A stretch of 5,115 bases of DNA, taken from NCBI GenBank assembly GCA_031274565.1, contig JAISPY010000102.1, positions 1 through 5,115 on the forward strand. The letters run 5' to 3'. The notes beneath the pieces are model-generated. The model worked only from the letters and a program-made list of their open reading frames with translations. It did no database searches and was not told the DNA's origin. This document shows, piece after piece, positions 1-4,870 of the stretch; the first letter of the stretch is position 1, and every line of letters starts with the position of its first letter. The stretch comes from Treponema sp. (GTDB lineage Bacteria; Spirochaetota; Spirochaetia; Treponematales; Breznakiellaceae). The position numbers and the translations under genes were made by a program.

Positions 1-165
1 TCGCCGCTTTGCCAATACCTACCGAAAGGAACGTCGTTTGATTCACTCACTCAATCAAAGCTTGACCAAATCGTACAGAAAATCAACAATAGACCTCGCA
101 AATCTTTAGGCTATCGGACACCAAACGAAGTCTTTTCAGAGCAAAAATTCGCACTTCAGATTTGA
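1..165 (+). CDS. IS30-family transposase, C-terminal end (5' partial)
   Basis: The frame is open from base 1 and ends at TGA 163-165, giving 54 residues. It reads QYLPKGTSF, then LDQIVQKINNRPRK, then SLGYRTPNEVF. This order (x-YLPKGTxF, a helix ending in the NxRPRK motif, LGxRTPxE) is the standard C-terminus of IS30-family DDE transposases, just downstream of the last catalytic glutamate, which would lie about a dozen residues before the window. Known role of the family: cut-out and insertion of the element through a circular or dimer intermediate. The rest of the gene is outside the window, so I cannot say whether the element is intact. The AT-rich ORF that follows immediately appears to be interrupted by it. 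Confidence 0.88.
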   Translation, partial: SPLCQYLPKGTSFDSLTQSKLDQIVQKINNRPRKSLGYRTPNEVFSEQKFALQI

Positions 166-175
166 ACTGGCGAAA
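146..175 (+). repeat. Probable right terminal inverted repeat of the IS30-type element
   Basis: The stretch reading TTCGCACTTCAGATTTGAAC and a few bases beyond overlaps the transposase stop. IS30-family ends commonly have a GCACTT...TTGAA-type terminal repeat that runs into or just past the end of the transposase gene. The element boundary is inferred to lie at about 170-178, where the sequence turns very AT-rich. The matching left end is outside the window, so the exact boundary and the target duplication cannot be read. Confidence 0.4.
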
Positions 176-341
176 AAATAAAACGATTAAAGAATATATA
201 TTATGGAATCAATATTATACAAAAGGCAGTATAAAGGAATTAATGAAAAATAATAGTTTTACCATATTGGAAATAAATAATAATATAATAAGCAGTAAAA
301 AAGATGAAGTAATGTTAATAATAGCAAAGAAAACAAAATGA
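171..341 (+). pseudogene. 5'-truncated AT-rich ORF, C-terminal part of a possible methyltransferase
   Basis: An open frame enters from the IS30 end and stops at TGA 339-341. From about 186 it reads IKEYILWNQYYTKGSIKELM, then NSFTILEINNNIISS and DEVMLIIAKK. The pattern of helix, xFxILEI strand and a final DEVMLIIAKK strand resembles the C-terminal beta-hairpin of class I SAM-dependent methyltransferases, but the SAM-binding half is absent, so this is a tentative reading. Composition is extremely AT-rich, unlike the GC-rich central genes, which argues for horizontal origin. There is no credible start: the only internal ATG with room (243) would leave 32 residues and has no clear ribosome binding site. 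The simplest explanation is that the IS30 element inserted into the gene and only the 3' part remains here. The possible attC half-site 16 bases after the stop suggests it was an integron cassette ORF. Confidence 0.5.
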
Positions 342-357
342 AAAAGGCAGAAACTGC

Positions 358-377
358 GCCTAACAGGTCTGTTAACG
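358..377 (+). other. attC-like half-site (integron cassette recombination site, left half)
   Basis: The sequence GCCTAAC-AGGTCT-GTTAACG has the layout of the left simple site of an integron attC. The first heptamer fits RYYYAAC exactly, followed by a 6-base spacer and a GTT-beginning second box. It lies 16 bases downstream of the stop of the AT-rich ORF and in the same orientation, which is where cassette attC sites normally sit. The spacer forms a small inverted repeat (AACAG/CTGTT). I cannot find a convincing right half: no GTTRRRY box with a complementary partner follows at normal distance. A degenerate partner near 560-580 (CGTAAAC, then GTTCAAA) is too far and too poor to rely on. It could therefore be a decayed or partial site, or chance. 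Confidence 0.35.
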
Positions 378-675
378 CTTCGGGGCCTAAAGGCACCTCG
401 GGCTAGGGTTTTGCTTTGGTCTCGCTACGCGCAGACCTTTGGTCTGAACATTCCCACGCAAAACCTCCGCCACATTTTGTCGGCCCTGGTCGCCGTTCCT
501 GCGGGACGGATGCTGCGGCACGATGCCGAGCAAAGCCCTTATTCGGGCCGCCAAAACGTCGTAAACAGTCTGAACGTTCAAAGTTTCGGGGAACGCAAGG
601 ACGCATCTCTATGCCGGGGTTGCGGTCCTGCGCTGCTGGGAAGGGGTACGCTCAGCATCCTTGCTTTCGCGGGCT
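378..675. other. GC-rich stretch with no credible gene
   Basis: About 300 bases downstream of the ABC ATPase stop, between it and the AT-rich ORF. Open frames exist on both strands but have no ribosome binding site, are arginine/proline/serine-rich, overlap each other, and match nothing I recognise. Internal structure includes a perfect hairpin CAGACC-TTT-GGTCTG (432-446) and an 11-base sequence GTCTGAAC(A/G)TT present twice in direct orientation (442-452 and 568-578). The composition shift from the AT-rich DNA is abrupt. It may be decayed coding DNA or an interspersed repeat of this genome; the sequence alone does not decide. Confidence 0.5.
432..446. repeat. Short perfect hairpin
   Basis: CAGACC, a three-base TTT loop, then GGTCTG form a perfect 6-bp stem. 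No T-tract follows on either strand, so it is not a convincing terminator. It lies in the gene-free GC-rich stretch, with one of the two GTCTGAAC repeats overlapping its right arm. Confidence 0.4.
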
Positions 676-1422
676 TCACCCGGTTATCCGCTTCAAGAAA
701 GCCTTGGTCCGTTCCTCCTGGGGGTGGTCGATAAGCTGCGCTGCAGGGCCTTCTTCGATGAAGACCCCTCCGTCCATGAAGATCACCCGGTCCGCCACAT
801 CCCGGGCGAAGGCCATTTCGTGGGTAACAATCACCATGGTCATCTTTTCCGCTGCTAAGGCCCGGATCACCCGGAGGATCTCCGCGGTCAGTTCCGGGTC
901 CAGGGCGCTGGTAGGTTCATCGAAGAAAAGGACCTCCGGGTCCAGCGCTAGGGCACGGGCAATGGAAACCCGCTGCTGCTGTCCACCAGATAAGGCGCAA
1001 GGATAGGCGCCGGCTTTTTCCGTAAGCCCCATCTTTTCCAGGAGACTCCAGGCGCGGGCCTCCGCTACTGGTTTGCTGCGGCGCAGCACCCGCACCTGGG
1101 CCTCGGTGATGTTTTTGAGGACCGATAAATGGGGGAACAGGTTAAAATTCTGAAACACCAGCCCGACCTTGAGACAAACCCGGCGCAGGACCGCTGCCGG
1201 AGCATAGACCCCGTCCCGTACCATAGGTTCCCCGGCCAGGGTGATGCTGCCCTGGTCGATCTGTTCCAGATGGGTAATGGACCTGAGCAGGGTGGACTTC
1301 CCAGATCCTGAGGGTCCAATGATGGCGACCACTTCTCCTTGAGCGACGCTGAAGGATACCTGCCGTAAGACCCGGAGTTTCCCGAAGGCTTTGGAAAGCC
1401 CTGCAACGCTGATTACTTCCAT
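676..1422 (-). CDS. Polar amino-acid ABC transporter, ATP-binding protein
   Basis: This is the cytoplasmic ATPase that powers amino-acid import by the permease and binding protein encoded just upstream. At 248 residues it has the usual length and all expected motifs: Walker A GPSGSGKST (36-44), Q-loop Gln91 in VFQNFNLFPH, signature LSGGQQQR (144-151), Walker B VLFFDEP (164-170), D-loop SALD (172-175) and the switch histidine in VTHEM (His201). The VFQNFNLFPHLSVLKNI stretch and the THEMAFARDVADRVIFMDGG block are typical of the GlnQ/HisP/ArtP polar amino-acid subfamily. I chose the ATG at 1420-1422 because AAAGGAG lies 8 bases before it; the ATG 21 bases upstream (1443) has no such site. It is the third gene of the minus-strand operon, 51 bases after the permease stop. 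All key residues are present, so it should be active. The substrate cannot be told from the ATPase. Confidence 0.95.
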   Translation of the reverse strand: MEVISVAGLSKAFGKLRVLRQVSFSVAQGEVVAIIGPSGSGKSTLLRSITHLEQIDQGSITLAGEPMVRDGVYAPAAVLRRVCLKVGLVFQNFNLFPHLSVLKNITEAQVRVLRRSKPVAEARAWSLLEKMGLTEKAGAYPCALSGGQQQRVSIARALALDPEVLFFDEPTSALDPELTAEILRVIRALAAEKMTMVIVTHEMAFARDVADRVIFMDGGVFIEEGPAAQLIDHPQEERTKAFLKRITG

Positions 1423-1473
1423 AGGGTGCGCTCCTTTTACCATTTTTACCCTTATTGTTCTGCCGTTGTACCA

Positions 1474-2175
1474 TCATGAGTAATACGAAAGCTTCTTTTC
1501 ACCCCAGGTGAAGGCTGCGGAAACCGCCCCGTTCATTACCAGGTAGAACATGCCGGCGATAAAAATAGGCGCAGTGGAAAATTCCCGCGCCGATGCGTTC
1601 TGGGCTGCATGGAACAGTTCCGCCACCCCAATGGTTTGGGCTAAAGCCGTGTCTTTAACCAAGGTGATCACCTCATTTCCCGAAGCCGGCAAGATCCGTT
1701 TGATCACCTGGGGGAGGATGATCCGTCCAAAGGTTTGAGAAGGGGTAAAACCCAGGACCTTGGAGGCTTCATACTGGCCCTGGGGGATGGATTCTATTCC
1801 TCCCCGGTAAATCTCCGCAAAATACGCCGCGTAGTTCAGCACAAAGGCGATGATCACCGCGGTAAACCGGTTATATGAGAGCAAAAACCTGAGGACCTCC
1901 CAGAAGTCCGGGGAAGGGATGATCCGGGAAAGCCCCTCATAGAGGGCCTTATAGAGATATTTAGGGGCAAAATAAATAAAGATAAGCTGCAGGATGAGGG
2001 GCGTTCCGCGCATGATCAAGAGGTACCCATTAATCAGCCCGCGCAGCGCCCGATGACGGGACATCCGGCCAAATGCCAGGGGCATCGCCAAGGGCAGGGA
2101 AAAAAGCAAGGTAAGTAAGAACACCTCCAAGGAGACTCCCGCTCCCTTGAGCATGATGCCCAGCATTTGTACCAT
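1474..2175 (-). CDS. Polar amino-acid ABC transporter, permease protein
   Basis: An inner-membrane subunit of a HisMQ/GlnP-type importer, 233 residues. Hydrophobic segments lie at about 12-38, 47-70, 104-123 and 202-222. The family hallmark RGTPLILQLIFIYF is at 56-69. The cytoplasmic EAA loop that docks on the ATPase begins at Glu136 (EASKVLGFTPSQTF), continues through IILPQVIKRILP and ends in the conserved LVKDTALAQTIGV. The segment between the second and third hydrophobic regions (about 71-103) is somewhat long but not unusual. Only one permease gene is present, so the channel is probably a homodimer. The ATG at 2173-2175 is preceded by AAGAGGGG at about 5 bases; a second ATG three codons later is possible. 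It starts 18 bases after the binding-protein stop, fitting co-transcription and possibly translational coupling. Confidence 0.94.
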   Translation of the reverse strand: MVQMLGIMLKGAGVSLEVFLLTLLFSLPLAMPLAFGRMSRHRALRGLINGYLLIMRGTPLILQLIFIYFAPKYLYKALYEGLSRIIPSPDFWEVLRFLLSYNRFTAVIIAFVLNYAAYFAEIYRGGIESIPQGQYEASKVLGFTPSQTFGRIILPQVIKRILPASGNEVITLVKDTALAQTIGVAELFHAAQNASAREFSTAPIFIAGMFYLVMNGAVSAAFTWGEKKLSYYS

Positions 2176-2193
2176 GATGACCCCTCTTTTTCC

Positions 2194-3036
2194 CTATTTC
2201 CCAATAATGGAAATATCCGCGCCGAACCATTGCTCGGTCAAGCGGCGCACGGTTCCGTCTTTGGCCATAGCTTCCAGGGTTTCCCAGACCTTATCCGCCA
2301 GGGCATGGTCATTTTTCCTGAATCCGATGCCGAATTCTTCCGGGGCCAGGGTCTCCGTCAAAATACGGAACGGTTTTCCGGAACGGTTGATGTTGTCATT
2401 GGCCACCAGCAGGTCCATGATGATGGCGTCTACTCCGCCCACTTCCAGGTCCATCAAGGCGGTGAGGTATTCCTTGTACTCAATCACCTCGCTGAGACTG
2501 GCCTTTAATTCCACTGCCTGGTCCAAGGCGTCCACCGAGGACGAACCTGCCTGCAACCCCGCGGTTTTTCCCGCCAAATCCTGCAAGGTGGTATAGGGCG
2601 CGTCGGCCTTGACCACCACCACCTGGGCATTCTTCAGATAGGGCTTCGTGAAGGTGAGGGCCGCCTGCCGTTCCGATGTGATGGTGAATCCGTTCCAGAT
2701 ACAGTCGATTTCCCCGGTATTGAGTTCCTGTTCCTTGGCGTTCCAGTCAATAGGCTGCAGCACCAGCTCGATTCCCAGCCGGGAACTTACTTCCTTGGCC
2801 AGGTCCACATCGTAGCCTACGATTTCATTGGCTTCATTGCGGAATCCCATAGGGGGGAACGAATCATCCAGCCCTAAGACCAGCTTTTTCTTGGCCAGCA
2901 CTTTTTCCAGGGACGCATCCCCCACCGGGGCTTCCTGCTTACTGCCGCTCGCCGCCGGAGCCTCCTTCTTGGCTCCGGCAAACACTCCGTTGAGCGCACC
3001 GAACGCGCACAACCCTAGGATAACAAACCTTTTCAT
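2194..3036 (-). CDS. Amino-acid ABC transporter, periplasmic substrate-binding protein
   Basis: A family 3 extracellular solute-binding protein (SBP_bac_3), 280 residues, that captures an amino acid in the periplasm and delivers it to the permease. A signal peptide covers about 1-20 (KR, hydrophobic core, then NGVFA before GAKKEA), followed by a low-complexity Ala/Glu/Lys linker to about 40. The binding domain begins near 43, with the signature GYDVDLAKEVSSRLG (74-88). Likely ligand contacts by family analogy are Phe60, the WNGFTITSER block (114-123, with Arg123 for the ligand carboxylate), AGSSS (163-167) and Asp208 in DAIIMD for the amino group. EEFGIGFRKND (233-243) is the usual C-lobe motif. 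No lipobox cysteine is seen at the expected place; Cys10 is too early and follows Leu. The ATG is preceded by AAGGAG at about 8 bases. It is the first gene of the operon. The ligand is probably a polar or basic amino acid, not resolved. Confidence 0.94.
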   Translation of the reverse strand: MKRFVILGLCAFGALNGVFAGAKKEAPAASGSKQEAPVGDASLEKVLAKKKLVLGLDDSFPPMGFRNEANEIVGYDVDLAKEVSSRLGIELVLQPIDWNAKEQELNTGEIDCIWNGFTITSERQAALTFTKPYLKNAQVVVVKADAPYTTLQDLAGKTAGLQAGSSSVDALDQAVELKASLSEVIEYKEYLTALMDLEVGGVDAIIMDLLVANDNINRSGKPFRILTETLAPEEFGIGFRKNDHALADKVWETLEAMAKDGTVRRLTEQWFGADISIIGK

Positions 3037-3082
3037 CCTACTCTCCTTACGATACTATTTCATAACCTGCCGCTTCCTGATA

Positions 3083-3097
3083 GACCTGGTACAGGTC
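3083..3097. promoter_or_regulatory. Perfect 15-bp palindrome in the ABC operon leader, possible operator
   Basis: GACCTG-GTA-CAGGTC is a perfect inverted repeat with 6-base arms and a 3-base centre. It lies about 14-28 bases downstream of the predicted transcription start of the minus-strand ABC operon and about 45 bases before the binding-protein start. It could be a roadblock-type operator for a dimeric repressor or a small leader-RNA hairpin. No T-run follows, so it is not a terminator. No regulator gene is in the window, and I do not recognise the motif as the site of a particular family. Confidence 0.4.
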
Positions 3098-3117
3098 CCT
3101 TATGAAGCGCCAGAAGC

Positions 3118-3146
3118 ATCTTACCTTTTTTTCGCGGCAATGTAAA
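3118..3146 (-). promoter_or_regulatory. Predicted sigma70-type promoter of the ABC operon
   Basis: On the minus strand, TTTACA (3141-3146) matches the -35 consensus at five of six positions. It is followed after exactly 17 bases by TAAGAT (3118-3123), a fair -10 box. The predicted start is near 3111, leaving a leader of about 75 bases before the binding-protein ATG at 3036. The spacer carries a run of seven A. This is the best promoter-like match I found in the divergent intergenic region for this strand. Confidence 0.6.
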
Positions 3147-3161
3147 CTTCATAGGAGGGTC

Positions 3162-3314
3162 ATGCGCCTGAATGTTCCCCGGCCTGCTTTACCCTGGTAT
3201 GCAGGGCAGGATCATGAGGGACGGCATCTCCCCATAAACCGAAAGCGGAGGCTCTATGAAACGTGCGGATCCAGGAACCTGCTGCGGCAGCGCAAACACC
3301 GACCGAGGGGGTAA
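3162..3314 (+). CDS. Possible small ORF upstream of the racemase gene
   Basis: A 50-residue frame beginning MRLNVPRPAL, very rich in arginine and lysine, with no recognisable domain. In favour: AGGAGGG (3153-3159) stands just before the ATG, although the 2-3 base spacing is short, and the TAA stop (3312-3314) directly follows the ribosome binding site of the racemase gene, the arrangement expected for a translationally coupled leader. Against: no family resemblance, and the composition is what random GC-rich DNA gives. A second short frame, 3256-3330 (24 residues, GGAGG four bases before its ATG), overlaps it and the racemase start. I treat both as unproven. Confidence 0.25.
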   Translation: MRLNVPRPALPWYAGQDHEGRHLPINRKRRLYETCGSRNLLRQRKHRPRG

Positions 3315-3319
3315 TCCCC

Positions 3320-4114
3320 ATGCGGTATGAAGTCATTGTCGCGGACCCTGCGAAGAATATTACCCTGTTGGTGCTTACCCCAGTGGAAAACCGGGCGGAG
3401 GCGGCTCGGCTGCTGATGGCGGATCCGTCCCTGGGGGCCGAGCAGGTGGGATTTGTACTTCCCCCGGCGGCCCCGCAGGGACTTTGGCGGCTCGAAATGA
3501 TGGGCGGAGAATTCTGCGGTAACGCGGCCCGGAGTTTCGGCCTGTGGGTGGCCCGGACCTTGGGCTATACGGGAGCAGCGGAGATTCCCATTGCCATAAG
3601 TGGTATGCGGGAACCCCTCATGGTACGGGTCAATGGGGAAACCGGAACCGCAGAGGCGGCCATGCCCCTACCCTTGGCCCGGGAGACCCTGCGTTTCGCG
3701 GACCGGGCGCTGCCGGCGTATGTATTTGAGGGCATCACCCACATTATCGCGCCGGGAATCCCCCCGGAGCAGGGCCTGGTGTATACCATCAAAGAACAAG
3801 TCGAGCGCAGCCTGTCCCGTCCCCAGGCCCTGGGGGTGCTGTTCTACGATGAGGACCAGAGCCTTATGATCCCGGCGGTGTATGTCTACGCCACGGATTC
3901 GCTGGTTTTCGAATCAAGCTGCGGTTCAGGCTCTGCCGCATTGGGGGTCTGGCAAGAGGAGCGCCGCTGGGAAGGGGAAGGTCTGCGCCGGGTCCTGCAA
4001 CCGGGGGGGGTGATTGAGGTCCGGGTAGGTAAACGCCAGGGCGCCCTCGGGTCCCTTTCCATAGGGGGTCCGGTGTTTCTGGGGGAACGGATAGTACGGG
4101 AGCTGCCGGGCTGA
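3320..4114 (+). CDS. Cofactor-independent amino-acid racemase/epimerase of the DapF fold (CntK-like)
   Basis: A 264-residue protein with the two-lobed diaminopimelate-epimerase architecture. The first half carries MMGGEFCGNAARSFG with catalytic Cys66; the second carries VFESSCGSGSAALG with catalytic Cys201. In this fold the two cysteines face each other and act as base and acid on opposite faces of the substrate alpha-carbon, without PLP. THIIAP (140-145) occupies the place of the substrate-contacting segment of the second lobe. The N-terminal KMHGLGNDF motif of true DapF is absent; instead the start reads ADPAKNITLLVL. The MGGEFCGNA form is characteristic of the group containing the histidine racemase CntK of staphylopine synthesis and related racemases, so general amino-acid racemisation is more likely than lysine synthesis. 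The ATG at 3320 is preceded by GAGGGGG with 8 bases between; a GTG in frame at 3263 would add 19 non-family residues. It is divergent from the ABC importer. The substrate is inferred only as an amino acid. Confidence 0.8.
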   Translation: MRYEVIVADPAKNITLLVLTPVENRAEAARLLMADPSLGAEQVGFVLPPAAPQGLWRLEMMGGEFCGNAARSFGLWVARTLGYTGAAEIPIAISGMREPLMVRVNGETGTAEAAMPLPLARETLRFADRALPAYVFEGITHIIAPGIPPEQGLVYTIKEQVERSLSRPQALGVLFYDEDQSLMIPAVYVYATDSLVFESSCGSGSAALGVWQEERRWEGEGLRRVLQPGGVIEVRVGKRQGALGSLSIGGPVFLGERIVRELPG

Positions 4115-4334
4115 GGGGCGGTCTATCCCTAAGGAACAAAAATCCGTGGATGCGGTTATGCGTCCAGGGCGCTGCGTGTATCTTGGCGCAGACTACCCGC
4201 TCAGGGCAGTTACGGTTTGAGGAATGGTAGAACCCGGACACATCGGTACTACCCAAAATTTAAAAGATGCACCCGTAATTCTAGCCAGTGTAAGGAATTA
4301 TGGCATATTTATAAACCGATATTACTTATGCGAA
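4115..4334. other. Intergenic stretch with no recognisable gene
   Basis: About 220 bases between the racemase stop and the transposase remnant. No ribosome binding site, tRNA or convincing terminator is visible; the best inverted repeats, such as CTGCG/CGCAG around 4171-4192, have only 5-bp stems and no T-tract. The outer end of the minus-strand transposase element presumably lies in here, perhaps in the more AT-rich part after about 4250, but with no matching opposite end the boundary cannot be fixed. Confidence 0.5.
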
Positions 4335-4596
4335 TCAAGGGTAGATGGCAGCAACCGCAAGTCTGGTGAAGATAAAGGCGATAAGCCCATGTTCCGATCG
4401 TACCTTTGAGTGAGGTGGATTGAATAGGGGTTTTCTCGTTAAGCCCATTGAACAATGATGCTATGGCCTGTCGGACCTTGGATACTAGATGTGAAAAATA
4501 ACGGTCGGCACTGCGGAGCAATGGCTGTCCCTTTTCCCGCAGCGATTTTATTTTTACAAAAATATCTGATAAAATGCCCTCATGGGCAGGGGAATA
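4335..4596 (-). pseudogene. Transposase C-terminal fragment, frameshifted
   Basis: Read on the minus strand from about 4596, the frame gives IKSLREKGQPLLRSADRYF, then SKVRQAIASLFNGLNEKT and PIQSTS. It then shifts frame and continues as SKVRSEHGLIAFIFTRLAV to a TGA at 4335-4337. The order (VSKVRQxIxSLFNxLNEKTxIQ, then SKVRSxxGLxxxIFxRLA near the end) is that of the C-terminal region of a DDE-type IS transposase. The shift is explained by a tandem duplication TGAGTGAG (+ strand 4407-4414): removing one 4-base copy restores one continuous frame. The N-terminal part is missing. At its upstream edge it meets an oppositely oriented transposase N-terminal fragment. It is certainly non-functional; the exact IS family is not resolved. 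Confidence 0.7.
4575..4588. repeat. Short inverted repeat at the meeting point of two opposed transposase fragments
   Basis: TGCCC-TCAT-GGGCA, a perfect 5-bp inverted repeat with a 4-base centre, lies where the minus-strand C-terminal fragment and the plus-strand N-terminal fragment meet. It could be a breakpoint of an inversion or simply chance. Confidence 0.3.
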
Positions 4597-4870
4597 TTAG
4601 CGGCGGAACTGTGCCGGTTTGAGAAAACAGGAAAGAGGGTCGGAGAAAACCCGATAGGGAAGCGGCGGGAAGGTTTTAATTTGATCTACGAATTCGCCGA
4701 CGCGATAAAGAGCGCGTTCGGGCTGTTTTTCTTCCAGCATCGGTCAATGCTGAGCTATCAGGATTCGCTAGACCGGGGAAATCAGCGGAAGAACGCGGAA
4801 AACATCCTGAAAGTGAGGGAAATACCGTGTAATAACCAGATAACGAGGCTGATCGACGGGATAGCCCCGG
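4582..4870 (+). pseudogene. Transposase N-terminal fragment
   Basis: From an ATG at 4582 the frame reads through a poorly conserved lysine/arginine-rich stretch. It then gives YEFADAIKSAFGLFFFQHRS (about residues 35-54), an intervening charged segment, and VREIPCNNQITRLIDGIAP (about 78-96). This combination (x-DAxKSAxxxFxxxHxSxLxxQ, followed by N-L-x-VREIPxDxQIRxxxDxIxP) is the N-terminal domain of a family of DDE transposases. Similarity ends at about 4864-4870, and the frame then runs into a stop at 4906-4908 within sequence that codes for a Sua5-like protein in another frame. The catalytic domain is therefore absent. No ribosome binding site precedes the ATG, so the true start is uncertain. 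It is a truncated, dead copy; whether it belonged to the same element as the minus-strand C-terminal fragment is open. Confidence 0.6.

Noticed and set aside
387..606. Two overlapping minus-strand frames of 64 and 67 codons downstream of the ATPase
   Set aside because: No ribosome binding site, arginine/proline-rich composition, no recognisable domain; the repeated NVQT in one of them only mirrors the direct DNA repeat at 442 and 568.
664..685. Possible terminator after the ATPase (CGGG...CCCG)
   Set aside because: Only a 4-bp stem and no T-tract on the minus strand.
416..1006. Long plus-strand open frame (196 codons)
   Set aside because: Its second half lies antisense to the certain ABC ATPase gene, the product is serine/arginine-rich with no family features, and no ribosome binding site precedes it.
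2147..2596. Plus-strand frame of 149 codons
   Set aside because: Antisense to the binding-protein gene, which has full family motifs and a good start; the serine- and methionine-rich product is a typical shadow.
3320..4114. Calling the racemase gene dapF
   Set aside because: The fold and both cysteines fit, but the N-terminal GNDF-type motif and the GNG(A/S)R form of the first cysteine loop are replaced by ADPAKNIT and FCGNAAR, and no lysine-pathway neighbour is present.
4115..4145. Possible terminator after the racemase (AGGG...CCCT)
   Set aside because: A 4-bp stem with a 9-base loop and no T-run is within chance.
3864..4256. Minus-strand frame of 130 codons
   Set aside because: Antisense to the catalytic second half of the racemase; proline/arginine-rich with no family features.
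4131..4368. Plus-strand open frame of about 78 codons, arginine- and tyrosine-rich
   Set aside because: No start codon with a ribosome binding site, and its last part is antisense to the transposase C-terminal fragment.
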